Source: Bacteroidaceae bacterium
GTDB taxonomy: Bacteria; Bacteroidota; Bacteroidia; Bacteroidales; Bacteroidaceae
Assembly: GCA_017631315.1 (NCBI GenBank)
Contig: JAGBTN010000010.1
Location: 1-64,000, forward strand
Length of the DNA: 64,000 nt
Reading direction: 5' to 3'
This document shows, in pieces, positions 29,365 to 37,764 of the stretch. The notes beneath the pieces are model-generated. The model was not told the DNA's origin, searched no databases, and saw only the letters and a list, made by a program, of their open reading frames with translations. The position numbers and the translations under genes were made by a program. Position 1 is the first letter of the stretch; each line of letters starts with the position of its first letter.

Positions 29365-29984
29365 TATACCGTTTTGCTTTTCTCTTGTTTATCCTGAATT
29401 CGTTCTGTTCCACTATTACCTCGCAGGACGATGATGTAGACATTGACGAGTGGCAGGTTATGAAAGTCGAGGCAGCCAAAGACCCATTTGCCAATGGCAG
29501 TCAGTTCACCATCAATTTTGCTAACTACACAAAAGAAGAATGGTGCTATCCCTTGCCTGGAGCCAAGGTGAACAGCCCTTTTGGTGGCGCACGACATCAT
29601 AGCGGAACCGACCTTAAGACTTTCGGAGGCGATACCATCCGTGCCGCTTTCCCCGGTGAGGTCATTCTTTCCGGTCCTTACTATGCCTACGGCTACTGTG
29701 TTATCCTTCGTCATGCCAACGGATTAGAGACACTATACAGCCACCAGTCGCGTAATCTGGTTAAAGTCGGCCAATGGTTACATGCCGGTGACCCTGTTGG
29801 CTTGGAAGGACAGACAGGAAGAGCAACAGGCATTCATCTTCATTTCGAAACACGAGTCAATGGCAAAGCCTTTGATTCGTCGCGTATCTTCGACCATGAA
29901 AACAATGCTCTTATCCGACAAATCTTCGTCGTTACAAAACAAAAGAATGGCACTCTGAAGTTCACTGCCGAGCAGGTGGAATAA
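29361..29984 (+). CDS. M23-family metallopeptidase (LytM domain)
   Basis: A 207-residue exported protein with an N-terminal signal peptide (about 1-20). The LytM/M23 domain follows with the zinc residues of HHSGTD (H80, D84) and HLHF (H159, H161), plus YSHQS around H128. The catalytic set appears complete, so it is a candidate peptidoglycan endopeptidase rather than an inactive regulator. The small size leaves little beyond the catalytic domain. It overlaps pgeF by four bases (ATGA) and closes the adk-obg-pgeF operon, consistent with a cell-wall role. Confidence 0.9.
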   Translation: MIYRFAFLLFILNSFCSTITSQDDDVDIDEWQVMKVEAAKDPFANGSQFTINFANYTKEEWCYPLPGAKVNSPFGGARHHSGTDLKTFGGDTIRAAFPGEVILSGPYYAYGYCVILRHANGLETLYSHQSRNLVKVGQWLHAGDPVGLEGQTGRATGIHLHFETRVNGKAFDSSRIFDHENNALIRQIFVVTKQKNGTLKFTAEQVE

Positions 29985-30001
29985 ACCATCTGTGTGTAAT
30001 T

Positions 30002-30043
30002 GCCAAACTTTACACGTTAAGTTGCCCGACTTAACGTGTATAC
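30002..30043 (+). repeat. 22-bp-type intergenic repeat with 12-bp hairpin (locus A3)
   Basis: TACACGTTAAGT (30011-30022) and its perfect inverse ACTTAACGTGTA (30029-30040) surround TGCCCG. Head and anchor match the unit at 9738, 40505 and 61902. It lies 18 bases after the M23 gene and could end its transcript. Confidence 0.75.
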
Positions 30044-30095
30044 TTTCTCGATTATGCCAGCATAGTTTTTTTACGATGCTTTTTGTTATACGAAG

Positions 30096-30120
30096 AAGGC
30101 TGACCCGAGTGGTCAGCCTT
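30096..30120. terminator. Bidirectional terminator between the M23 gene and valS
   Basis: A perfect 10-bp stem AAGGCTGACC/GGTCAGCCTT with loop CGAGT in the convergent gap, 26 bases from the valS stop. Confidence 0.8.
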
Positions 30121-30146
30121 TCCTGTTTATAAGAGTAGTTACAGGT

Positions 30147-32858
30147 TTATCCGAGTGCTTTGATTGTTGCTTCGAGCGCAGCAATCTTGCTTTGAGCATC
30201 GGCAAGTTTCTTGCGTTCGAGTTCAACAACTTGTGCAGGAGCATTCTGTACAAAACGTTCGTTCTGCAACTTCTTCTCAATGCCAGTCATGAATCCTTGC
30301 AGACGTTTGATTTCCGCTTCTGCCTTCTCGCGTTCTGCGTCGGCGTCAATCAGATTGCCCAGAGGCACTGCATATTCGTCTGTGCCCACAAGGAATGCTT
30401 GAGTGCCTTCGCTCTTCTCACTGACAACCTCGATATTGTCGATTCCTGCAAGCTTTTCAATGATGGTGGCAAGAGCAGGGATGGCGGTCACACCATTCTT
30501 TGCAGCACCGATTACTTGCAATGACAATGGTTCTCGAGGCGAGATATTCTTGCTCTGACGAACGGCACGCACACCGCTCACAATCTGCTTCATCTCCTCT
30601 ACCTTTTGGTTGAGTTCTGCATCTTCTTTGCTCGGAGCTGCTGTCTTGAAGGCTGAAACCATGAGCGATTCGCCGTCTTTGCGGTCAGCAATGTGTTGCC
30701 AAAGTTCTTCTGTAATGAAGGGCATGAAGGGATGTATGATGTGCAGAAGTTGGTCGAAGATGTCGAGAGTTGCTGCCAAGGTTTTGCTGTCAATGGGGCT
30801 GCCATAGGCAGGTTTTATCATTTCCAGGTACCAACCGCTGAACTCATCGGTGAAGAGTTTGAAAGCAGCCATCAGTGCTTCGTTCAGACGATACTTGCTG
30901 TAGAGGTCGTTTATTTCGGCATATGTGGCGTTCAGTTTAGCCTGCATCCACGCGATGGCCATTTCGTTTGCGTTGTGGTTGGTGTTATCTTCTGTAACTT
31001 CCCATCCTTTGACGAGGCGGAAGGCGTTCCACATCTTGTTGCAGAAAGCCATACCTTGAGCGCAAAGCGAATCGTCATAGAGAATGTCATTGCCTGCAGG
31101 AGCTGCAAGCATCATGCCCATACGGACACCGTCGGCACCATAGCGGGCAATGAGTTCAAGCGGATCGGGTGAATTGCCAAGCGATTTGCTCATCTTGCGG
31201 CCAAGTTTGTCGCGCACAATACCTGTGAAGTATACATTCTTGAAAGGTATGTCGCCCATGTATTCCTCGCCTGCCATTATCATTCGTGCCACCCAGAAGA
31301 AGATGATGTCCGGACCTGTTACGAGGTCACTGGTGGGGTAGTAGTACTTTATTTCTTCGTTGCCGGGATTGTTTATACCGTCGAAGAGCGAAACAGGCCA
31401 GAGCCAGGAGCTGAACCATGTGTCGAGAGCATCCTCGTCGCGATGCAGCATATCCATGGTTATCTCTTTTCCGTACTTCTCCTGAGCCTTTGCGAGAGCC
31501 TCTTCTTCTGTCAGTGCAACAACAAAACGCTCTTCCTCTTCGCCGTCTATGAAGTAAGCCGGAATACGGTGTCCCCACCAGAGTTGGCGGCTGATGCACC
31601 AGTCTTGGATGTTTTCGAGCCAGTTGCGATAGGTTGTGACGTACTTTGTTGGGTGGAACTTCAGTTTGCCTTCGAGTACTGGGGGCAGTGCTATGTCGGC
31701 CATATGCTTCATGGAAAGGAACCATTGCTTGCAGAGGCGTGGTTCGACGGCTGTGTCTTGGTTGCGTTCGCTATAGCCCACCTTGTTGTCGTAGTCTTCA
31801 ACTTTTTCGAGCAAACTTGCTTCTTGCAAGTCTTTTGCTATCTGTTTGCGTACATCCATACGGTCCATTCCTACATAAAGAGGACTTTGGTCGGAGATGG
31901 TGCCGTCGGGGTTGAAGATGTCGATGGTTTCGAGGTCGTGCGTCTTGCCAAGCTGATAGTCGTTGACGTCGTGGGCTGGTGTTACTTTGAGGCAACCTGT
32001 TCCGAATTCGATGTCAACGTAACGGTCTTCGATGACGGGAATGACGCGACCCACCAAAGGCACGACAACCTTGTGTCCGCGAAGCCATTGGTTCTTCGGG
32101 TCTTTGGGGTTGATGCACATTGCCGTATCGCCCATGATGGTTTCCGGACGGGTGGTTGCCACAACGGCGTAGTATCCTTTGTCGTCTTTGTGCAGCACTT
32201 CGCCTTCTTCTCCTGTTGGAACTACGGGGTTCACGTCGGCGTCTGCCACATAATACTTTAGGTGATAGAGCTTAGACTTCTCGTCGCGATAGATAACCTC
32301 TTCGGTTGAGAGCACGGTCTGTGCCTTGGGGTCCCAGTTTACCATGCGTAGGCCACGATAGATGAGGCCTTTGTCGTAGAGGTCGCAGAAGACTTTGTAG
32401 ACGCTTTCGCTGCGTTTTTCGTCCATGGTGAATGCGGTACGGTCCCAGTCGCAGCTTGCTCCGAGTTTTCGAAGCTGCTTGAGGATGATGCCGCCATGTT
32501 CTTCTGTCCAGTCCCAGGCGTGCTTGAGGAACTCTTCACGTGTGAGGTCGCGTTTCTTTATGCCTTGCTCTGCAAGTCGGTTTACCACCTTTGCTTCTGT
32601 TGCGATGGAAGCGTGGTCGGTGCCGGGTACCCAGCATGCATTCTTGCCGTCGAGGCATGCCTTGCGGATTAAGATGTCCTGTATGGTGTTGTTCAGCATG
32701 TGTCCCATGTGAAGCACACCGGTTACGTTTGGTGGAGGAATGACGATGGTATAGGGCTCACGACCGTCGGGTTTGCTTGCGAAGAGTCTGTGCTTTGTCC
32801 AATACTCGTACCATTTCCCCTCGACTTCTGCGGGGCTGTATTTTGTTGCTAATTCCAT
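30147..32858 (-). CDS. valS: Valine-tRNA ligase
   Basis: A 903-residue class I aminoacyl-tRNA synthetase. The HIGH-equivalent motif is HMGH at 50-53 in [18 protein letters not shown] begins at K555. Editing-domain landmarks such as [12 protein letters not shown] are present. The C-terminal coiled coil (about 840-900) is rich in K/E, as expected for ValRS. Length is normal. It is single, with its own promoter at 32896-32926, and its terminator is shared with the convergent M23 gene. No T-box or other leader element was recognised. Confidence 0.98.
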   Translation of the reverse strand: MELATKYSPAEVEGKWYEYWTKHRLFASKPDGREPYTIVIPPPNVTGVLHMGHMLNNTIQDILIRKACLDGKNACWVPGTDHASIATEAKVVNRLAEQGIKKRDLTREEFLKHAWDWTEEHGGIILKQLRKLGASCDWDRTAFTMDEKRSESVYKVFCDLYDKGLIYRGLRMVNWDPKAQTVLSTEEVIYRDEKSKLYHLKYYVADADVNPVVPTGEEGEVLHKDDKGYYAVVATTRPETIMGDTAMCINPKDPKNQWLRGHKVVVPLVGRVIPVIEDRYVDIEFGTGCLKVTPAHDVNDYQLGKTHDLETIDIFNPDGTISDQSPLYVGMDRMDVRKQIAKDLQEASLLEKVEDYDNKVGYSERNQDTAVEPRLCKQWFLSMKHMADIALPPVLEGKLKFHPTKYVTTYRNWLENIQDWCISRQLWWGHRIPAYFIDGEEEERFVVALTEEEALAKAQEKYGKEITMDMLHRDEDALDTWFSSWLWPVSLFDGINNPGNEEIKYYYPTSDLVTGPDIIFFWVARMIMAGEEYMGDIPFKNVYFTGIVRDKLGRKMSKSLGNSPDPLELIARYGADGVRMGMMLAAPAGNDILYDDSLCAQGMAFCNKMWNAFRLVKGWEVTEDNTNHNANEMAIAWMQAKLNATYAEINDLYSKYRLNEALMAAFKLFTDEFSGWYLEMIKPAYGSPIDSKTLAATLDIFDQLLHIIHPFMPFITEELWQHIADRKDGESLMVSAFKTAAPSKEDAELNQKVEEMKQIVSGVRAVRQSKNISPREPLSLQVIGAAKNGVTAIPALATIIEKLAGIDNIEVVSEKSEGTQAFLVGTDEYAVPLGNLIDADAEREKAEAEIKRLQGFMTGIEKKLQNERFVQNAPAQVVELERKKLADAQSKIAALEATIKALG

Positions 32859-32895
32859 AGATGTTTATTTGCCTTAGGTGTGTATAAATTGTGTG

Positions 32896-32926
32896 CAAAG
32901 ATACGAATAAGCGCGCACAATACAAA
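32896..32926 (-). promoter_or_regulatory. Promoter for valS
   Basis: Minus strand: TTTG at 32923-32926, 19 bases, TATCTTTG at 32896-32903, 37 bases before the start. Confidence 0.7.
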
Positions 32927-33033
32927 AGGAAAAACTAAGTTTTTCTTTCTATTGATGCGACAAGGTAATCAGAGGCATAGCAAATGCTTTATATGGTGTC
33001 TGCAAATGTTTATCAGTAACAGATTTAGGTGCA

Positions 33034-33067
33034 ACAAAAAAGCACTCGCAGATGATGACGAGTGCTT
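33034..33067 (-). terminator. Terminator of the ftsK-to-barrel operon
   Basis: A 9-bp stem (AAGCACTCG with CGAGTGCTT, ten-base loop) followed on the minus strand by a run of T residues. It is about 150 bases past the barrel gene, with repeat locus B3 in between. Confidence 0.75.
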
Positions 33068-33109
33068 GTGCTTTAGTGTGAAAATGTTTTGCTGTTGCTT
33101 CTGTGTTGG

Positions 33110-33197
33110 AAAGGTTAACCTTTTTGCCAATAATGGTTAAGCCTTCCGCCAATAATGGTTAACCTTTTTGCCCTGAATGGTTAACCTTTTCGGGCGT
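33110..33197 (+). repeat. 22-bp tandem intergenic repeat, GGTTAACC type (locus B3)
   Basis: Four contiguous 22-base units at 33110, 33132, 33154 and 33176. The first has the 14-base palindrome AAAGGTTAACCTTT also seen at 147. It would be transcribed in the 3' leader of the minus-strand operon, upstream of its terminator. Confidence 0.88.
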
Positions 33198-33222
33198 AGT
33201 TCTTTGGGCTTTTGGTTTGATG

Positions 33223-33930
33223 TCAGAATATTCTGCCGCAAATACGAAAGTTCAAAACGGGATAGACCTTGAACTTTGAGATGATCTTCATGACCTCGTC
33301 TCCATCGCCACCAGCATCGGTATCATGTATTTGCGTGTCGTTGCAATAGACAGAGGGCTTGCCCCAAAAGACTACACCAAGGTCGCATTTGAAACCGACA
33401 CGTCTTTTTGGCACACCTCGCCCGATGCCAATACCCAAGTATGGCTTTACCTTATTTACTTTAAGTTTGCCGTCTATAAAACCATCGCTGTTGGGCTCAA
33501 GCAAATAGTCGCCTAATGCCAGAGCATAATTGGCAGGGATTGGTTCCGTGTTGTAGAGCCCCATGACCTCTGTTGAACCGAAATACAAACCGGCGGTAAC
33601 ATGGAAACTTGTTATTATCGGCAATGGCATCACGTTGACAAGCACTTTACCTCCTTTCATCAATACTTCACCTTTTGCCGGTATCTTGTTGAGTTCCGGA
33701 TGCCTATGGCTAAGGTCTATCGAAGTGTTGAACTTGATATTCGGAAACATCGTAAACCCTGCCTGCACATCAACAAAAGGTGTGACGGGCATTGCCACGT
33801 CTATGCCCACCCCCATGGTGCCCACTTCTGCACCGACTGCAAGATGATTGAGGATGCGAAGGTCCTTTTGTGCCGATGCTCCAAAGGCAAATAAAACAAG
33901 TAATGACGAGAGCAAGAAAAGCCTTTTCAT
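33223..33930 (-). CDS. Outer-membrane beta-barrel protein, last gene of the ftsK operon
   Basis: A 235-residue exported protein. The signal peptide (about 1-20) ends in ASA before Q. The mature part alternates hydrophobic and polar residues and ends in an aromatic (CGRIF), typical of an outer-membrane barrel; PYLGIGIGRG is a barrel-like strand. No enzyme motif is seen. A longer frame begins at 34092, but the signal peptide and a four-base gap to the ABC ATPase stop make ATG 33930 the start. Its tight link to the ABC genes suggests, but does not prove, a shared envelope function. Confidence 0.8.
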   Translation of the reverse strand: MKRLFLLSSLLVLFAFGASAQKDLRILNHLAVGAEVGTMGVGIDVAMPVTPFVDVQAGFTMFPNIKFNTSIDLSHRHPELNKIPAKGEVLMKGGKVLVNVMPLPIITSFHVTAGLYFGSTEVMGLYNTEPIPANYALALGDYLLEPNSDGFIDGKLKVNKVKPYLGIGIGRGVPKRRVGFKCDLGVVFWGKPSVYCNDTQIHDTDAGGDGDEVMKIISKFKVYPVLNFRICGRIF

Positions 33931-33934
33931 AGTG

Positions 33935-34654
33935 TCAGTCGTTAATCTCGAAGTAATTCTCAAGAATATCTTGTGCCTGTTTTTCCTTGTTATCAATGTC
34001 TTGAATGACCTTGCCATGCTCGAGAAGTACGATACGCTCGCTGATGTCGACAGTGTGTTGCAGGTTGTGGCTGCTAACAAGAATCGTTGCATCAGTCTCC
34101 TCGTTGTACTTCTTCAGCAAATGTTTTATGGCATTCTGGCTGCTGGGGTCGAGGAAATTGAATGGTTCGTCGAGGATAAGAACCTTCGGTCGAAGCAACA
34201 TGGCTGCCATAATGCCAACCTTCTGCTTGTTGCCGGCACTGAGTGTACGGATAAGTTTCTTTTGGCCTGTCAACTCGTCGGCCATGAAATGCTGATAATG
34301 GGCAAGAAAATCCTGTAATTGTTCGTCGGAAGTATCTGTGAGTCGGGCAATGAATTGAAAGTATTCGTCTGGCGTCAGATAGTCGATGAGGAAGCCTTCA
34401 TCAACGAATGCACCAGTCCAATCCTTCCAACTTTCAGTTTCAGCCACATTGACATCAACATCCGTACTGACCATCCTGACTGTACCTGTATCGGCCTTGA
34501 TAAGGTCGAGCATCAGACGGAAAAGCGTACTTTTTCCGGCACCATTGTTGCCAACTAGTCCAATCAGTTCACCACTATGGATAGTAAGTTCAGGAATATC
34601 GACAGCAACCTTATCGCCGAATGTCTTCTTAATGTCTTTTATTATAATGTTCAT
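33935..34654 (-). CDS. ABC transporter ATP-binding protein
   Basis: A 239-residue ABC ATPase. Walker A GNNGAGKS at 35-42, signature LSAGNKQKVG, Walker B VLILDEPFNFLD, and a switch histidine in VSSHNLQHT. It lacks membrane segments and must pair with a separate permease; the DUF5687 membrane protein gene 20 bases upstream is the obvious partner. The type resembles the ABC-2 exporter ATPases found with that family. Substrate unknown. Confidence 0.92.
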   Translation of the reverse strand: MNIIIKDIKKTFGDKVAVDIPELTIHSGELIGLVGNNGAGKSTLFRLMLDLIKADTGTVRMVSTDVDVNVAETESWKDWTGAFVDEGFLIDYLTPDEYFQFIARLTDTSDEQLQDFLAHYQHFMADELTGQKKLIRTLSAGNKQKVGIMAAMLLRPKVLILDEPFNFLDPSSQNAIKHLLKKYNEETDATILVSSHNLQHTVDISERIVLLEHGKVIQDIDNKEKQAQDILENYFEIND

Positions 34655-34674
34655 AATGTATTGCCTATAAAATG

Positions 34675-36174
34675 TTACGAGTTACGTGAAGCACGGAAGC
34701 CTTCCATGTTCTTATATCTTCTTGCCATAAAGCGTGAATATACGTTGCGGAGTATGTACCGATGCGATAGCACACCGGCTAAACCTAATGCGGCAAGCAA
34801 TACGTAGCCCCATGGTTCGCCAAGCAATGCCGTAGCCCCTTTCTCCAGTCCGATAGGCAAGAACAGAATAACCATGCTGATTATCTGCTGCGCAGTATTG
34901 CCTTGCTTGCTTGTCATCTTCGTGTTCATCGGCAAGGTGTTGTCGTTATATACAGCCATCTGGAACAACAATGGATAAAGCACCCCTGCAGTGAAGAAGA
35001 AATAACCAAGGTTCATCCATACAGACATTTTGCCGATTATCATCAATGGAGTAAGGATAATGGGCGGAATCAAAAGCAAAAGAACATTGAAATAATACTT
35101 TGCCGTTAGCAGTTGCAGGATGCTTTCTCTGCGACTCATCAGCCCATCGATGTAGTTCCCTTCGTAACACATAATCGTCACAAGCGTCATCATTCCTAAT
35201 ATAATGTAGTTGTAAAGACAGATAAAAGAGCGCATGAAACTGTTATCATATACGTCGCTGAAGTACATAATACTGCTCAATGCAATCATCAACCCCAGCC
35301 CGACAAGAAAACTCATCCTTACCGTCTTATTTCTCAGCCGTTGTTTTACTTCGAGTTTGAAGTATTCACCAAGTTTGCCGAAACGGTTCAGGAAGTTTAG
35401 CTGTGTTGTATGTTTGATTTCTTTTTCTTCCTTTTTGGCAACCTCATTGTATATCATGCCTTTCTGCAACTTGTAGTTTGCCCAATAGAAAAAAGCAATT
35501 AGAATTGCAACAAGTATGAAGGGCAGGATTTTCCATTGTATGAAATCGTACATCAGGATTGTGCAAGGCATGTCAAGAGGATTCTTGTCGGGGACAAGCA
35601 TGACGGATAGCAATGCTCCGTGAATGGCAATAGGAAGCAACAACCAAGCAAGGCGTTTCAATATTAGAGCCCTGCAAAACATGTAGGCATAGCCATTCAT
35701 AACCAACAGCAACCACCAACCAAGTAGCCACCCAATAAATGCTCCCCACCCCAAAGGAATAGTGATAGCAATGAGTCCGAATGGAATAAGCAAAAATCCC
35801 CAATAAAGATTTCCCAAAGCAAGTCCCGAACGAGTGAGGTACAGATTCATTAGAAAACTGCGGCGAATGGGTAGTAGGGTGTATGGTTGTGCGTTTTGTG
35901 CAGGAGTCTCTTGAAGACCGAAACGTACCCAAAAGTCTAATATCAGCAAATATAGCATGCCACCATTGAAAACGTGAAATGCGGCAACGCCATTATAGCT
36001 GTACTTCATGCCCATTGCCATGACTACACCTATGAAAAGTAATATGCCAGCATAGTATAGCCACATGAAGACCATAAGGAACTTCATGAAGCGATTCTTA
36101 TCCAGCATAGGGTGCCGTTCCTCTTTTAAAGTGGCATTCTTGCAAATTAATCTGTAAAGTTGGTATTTATTCAT
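34675..36174 (-). CDS. DUF5687 family ABC-2-type permease
   Basis: A 499-residue polytopic membrane protein with roughly ten hydrophobic segments along its length, basic loops and no enzyme motif. Its size, topology and coupling to an ABC ATPase match the Bacteroidetes DUF5687 family, which behaves as the permease of an ABC-2-like exporter. Its start overlaps the trxB stop by four bases and the ATPase starts 20 bases downstream. Which compound it moves is not known. Confidence 0.82.
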   Translation of the reverse strand: MNKYQLYRLICKNATLKEERHPMLDKNRFMKFLMVFMWLYYAGILLFIGVVMAMGMKYSYNGVAAFHVFNGGMLYLLILDFWVRFGLQETPAQNAQPYTLLPIRRSFLMNLYLTRSGLALGNLYWGFLLIPFGLIAITIPLGWGAFIGWLLGWWLLLVMNGYAYMFCRALILKRLAWLLLPIAIHGALLSVMLVPDKNPLDMPCTILMYDFIQWKILPFILVAILIAFFYWANYKLQKGMIYNEVAKKEEKEIKHTTQLNFLNRFGKLGEYFKLEVKQRLRNKTVRMSFLVGLGLMIALSSIMYFSDVYDNSFMRSFICLYNYIILGMMTLVTIMCYEGNYIDGLMSRRESILQLLTAKYYFNVLLLLIPPIILTPLMIIGKMSVWMNLGYFFFTAGVLYPLLFQMAVYNDNTLPMNTKMTSKQGNTAQQIISMVILFLPIGLEKGATALLGEPWGYVLLAALGLAGVLSHRYILRNVYSRFMARRYKNMEGFRASRNS

Positions 36175-37121
36175 TGTGCTAAATACTTTTCTGCTTCCAT
36201 TGCAGCTTTGGCACCACTACCTGCGGCAATGATAGCTTGTCGGTATTTCGGGTCGGCAACATCCCCGGCTACGTACACTCCCGGTACATCGGTGCAGGGA
36301 GTGTCGTCCTTTGTAACGATGAAACCATTAGTGTCTGTTTCAAGATAATCTTTGAATAGTTCACTATTGGGATGATGACCAATGGCAAGGAAGAAGCCAT
36401 CGATGGGCAAATCATATACCTTTTCGTCGTTTTCTCCTTTTCGATATACCAGTTTAGCACCTTCTACACCATTTTCGCCATAAAGACCAATCGTGTTTGT
36501 TTCAAAGAGAACCTCAATCTTTTCGTTTGTCAAGACACGTTCTTGCATAATCTTGCTTGCGCGAAGGAACGGCTTGCGAACAATGAGATATACCTTTGAG
36601 GCAAGACCTGCAAGGTAGGAGGCCTCTTCGCAGGCAGTGTCGCCGCCACCAACGACTGCAACTATTTTCTTGCGGTAAAAGAATCCGTCGCATGTGGCAC
36701 AAGCACTTACACCTCTTCCCATGTACTTTTGCTCGTCGGGAAGTCCAAGATATTTTGCACTTGCACCTGTGGCAATGATTACGCTGTCTGCAGTTATGTT
36801 GTCTCCATTGTCAAGTGTGAACTGGAAAGGACGCACATTGAGTTGGGCATTTGTGCAGGTATTCTGGAGCATTTTTGTTCCAAAAGATTCTGCCTGCTTT
36901 CGCATGTTTTCCATCAACTCGTTAGCATCAATGCCGTCGGGGAAGCCGGGAAAGTTTTCTATGTCTGTTGTTGTTGTGAGTTGACCGCCTGGCTGAAGTC
37001 CCTCGAGCAGGGTGGGAGAGAGATTTGCACGTGCTGCATAGATGGCAGCTGTATAGCCGGCTGGGCCACTACCTATGATAAGAACTCTTGTGTGGTTGGG
37101 GAGTGTAGATTCTGGTTTCAT
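36171..37121 (-). CDS. trxB: Thioredoxin-disulfide reductase
   Basis: A 316-residue flavoprotein that reduces thioredoxin with NADPH in the cytosol. The FAD loop GSGPAG is at 17-22, the redox site CATC at 141-144, and the NADPH loop VGGGDTACEEA follows. GVYVAGDVAD near the C-terminus binds FAD. Length is normal. It overlaps the lolA-like gene upstream and the DUF5687 gene downstream by four bases each, so it sits in the middle of the ftsK operon and may supply reducing power unrelated to its neighbours. Confidence 0.97.
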   Translation of the reverse strand: MKPESTLPNHTRVLIIGSGPAGYTAAIYAARANLSPTLLEGLQPGGQLTTTTDIENFPGFPDGIDANELMENMRKQAESFGTKMLQNTCTNAQLNVRPFQFTLDNGDNITADSVIIATGASAKYLGLPDEQKYMGRGVSACATCDGFFYRKKIVAVVGGGDTACEEASYLAGLASKVYLIVRKPFLRASKIMQERVLTNEKIEVLFETNTIGLYGENGVEGAKLVYRKGENDEKVYDLPIDGFFLAIGHHPNSELFKDYLETDTNGFIVTKDDTPCTDVPGVYVAGDVADPKYRQAIIAAGSGAKAAMEAEKYLAQ

Positions 37122-37744
37122 CTCATATCATTGATTAAGACATTAGGATAATCGTTCGTGGGAAATGTAAAGAATTCATTCTCGAACTTAAGATTACTTT
37201 TTAAATTTGTAATGCTGACGCGTTGCCAATCATTGCTTTCTCGAACCCGAATGCAGAGTGGTTGATAATCGCTTTTACGAATGTCAACATAAATTTCCTT
37301 AACATCCATTTTGGCATAACGGGCTTTGAGGTAAACTTCGTAAACGGCCTCGCCTCTCAGGACTGTTTCTTTCACAGTCATCTTGAATCCTTTCTTGTAG
37401 ATGCCCATGAAGGTGTAGGGATTCATGGCTGCCATTTCCTTTTTTGATGGTTCGTCGATGTTTACTTCGTTACTAGTGGGGACATAACACCAACGTGTTT
37501 TTCCGTCGTACCATGTTGTTATGCCTTCTGCATCAAGCTTCATCTGATTTTCCCGTAGCCACATTGTGCCAGTGGCGGATGCTTTTTCTGTTGCACCGGA
37601 AAAAATGCTTGCTTTGTATTCTATTTCTATGTCTCCGGCTTTTCGGATTCGGTCTGCTGCAATGTCAAGCACTTTCATTGCATCGTCTGCAAACAGTGGG
37701 AGAGAGGATATCAGTAAAAGGGAATAAATGATGTATCGTTTCAT
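37118..37744 (-). CDS. LolA-like outer-membrane lipoprotein carrier protein
   Basis: A 208-residue exported protein. The signal peptide is about 1-19 (hydrophobic core LLLISSLPLF, then A-D-D). The mature part is a LolA-like half-barrel with ATGTMWLRENQMKLD and ITTWYDGKTRWCYVP, as in Bacteroidetes LolA-type proteins that carry lipoproteins through the periplasm. Its position directly after ftsK is a known bacterial arrangement (ftsK-lolA). It overlaps trxB by four bases. Confidence 0.85.
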   Translation of the reverse strand: MKRYIIYSLLLISSLPLFADDAMKVLDIAADRIRKAGDIEIEYKASIFSGATEKASATGTMWLRENQMKLDAEGITTWYDGKTRWCYVPTSNEVNIDEPSKKEMAAMNPYTFMGIYKKGFKMTVKETVLRGEAVYEVYLKARYAKMDVKEIYVDIRKSDYQPLCIRVRESNDWQRVSITNLKSNLKFENEFFTFPTNDYPNVLINDMR

Positions 37745-37764
37745 GTTATAGTTGAATTATTGAT

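Larger units (their letters stand above)
32859..33222. other. 364-base intergenic region between valS and the barrel gene
   Basis: It holds the valS promoter (32896-32926), a minus-strand terminator (33034-33067) for the upstream operon and repeat locus B3 (33110-33197). No gene is seen. Confidence 0.7.

Noticed and set aside
31443..32261. A 272-codon plus-strand frame opposite valS
   Set aside because: It is an antisense shadow inside a clearly recognised synthetase gene, with no domain of its own.
33110..33197. Possible CRISPR array
   Set aside because: The units are contiguous 22-base repeats without unique spacers, and there are no cas genes in the window.
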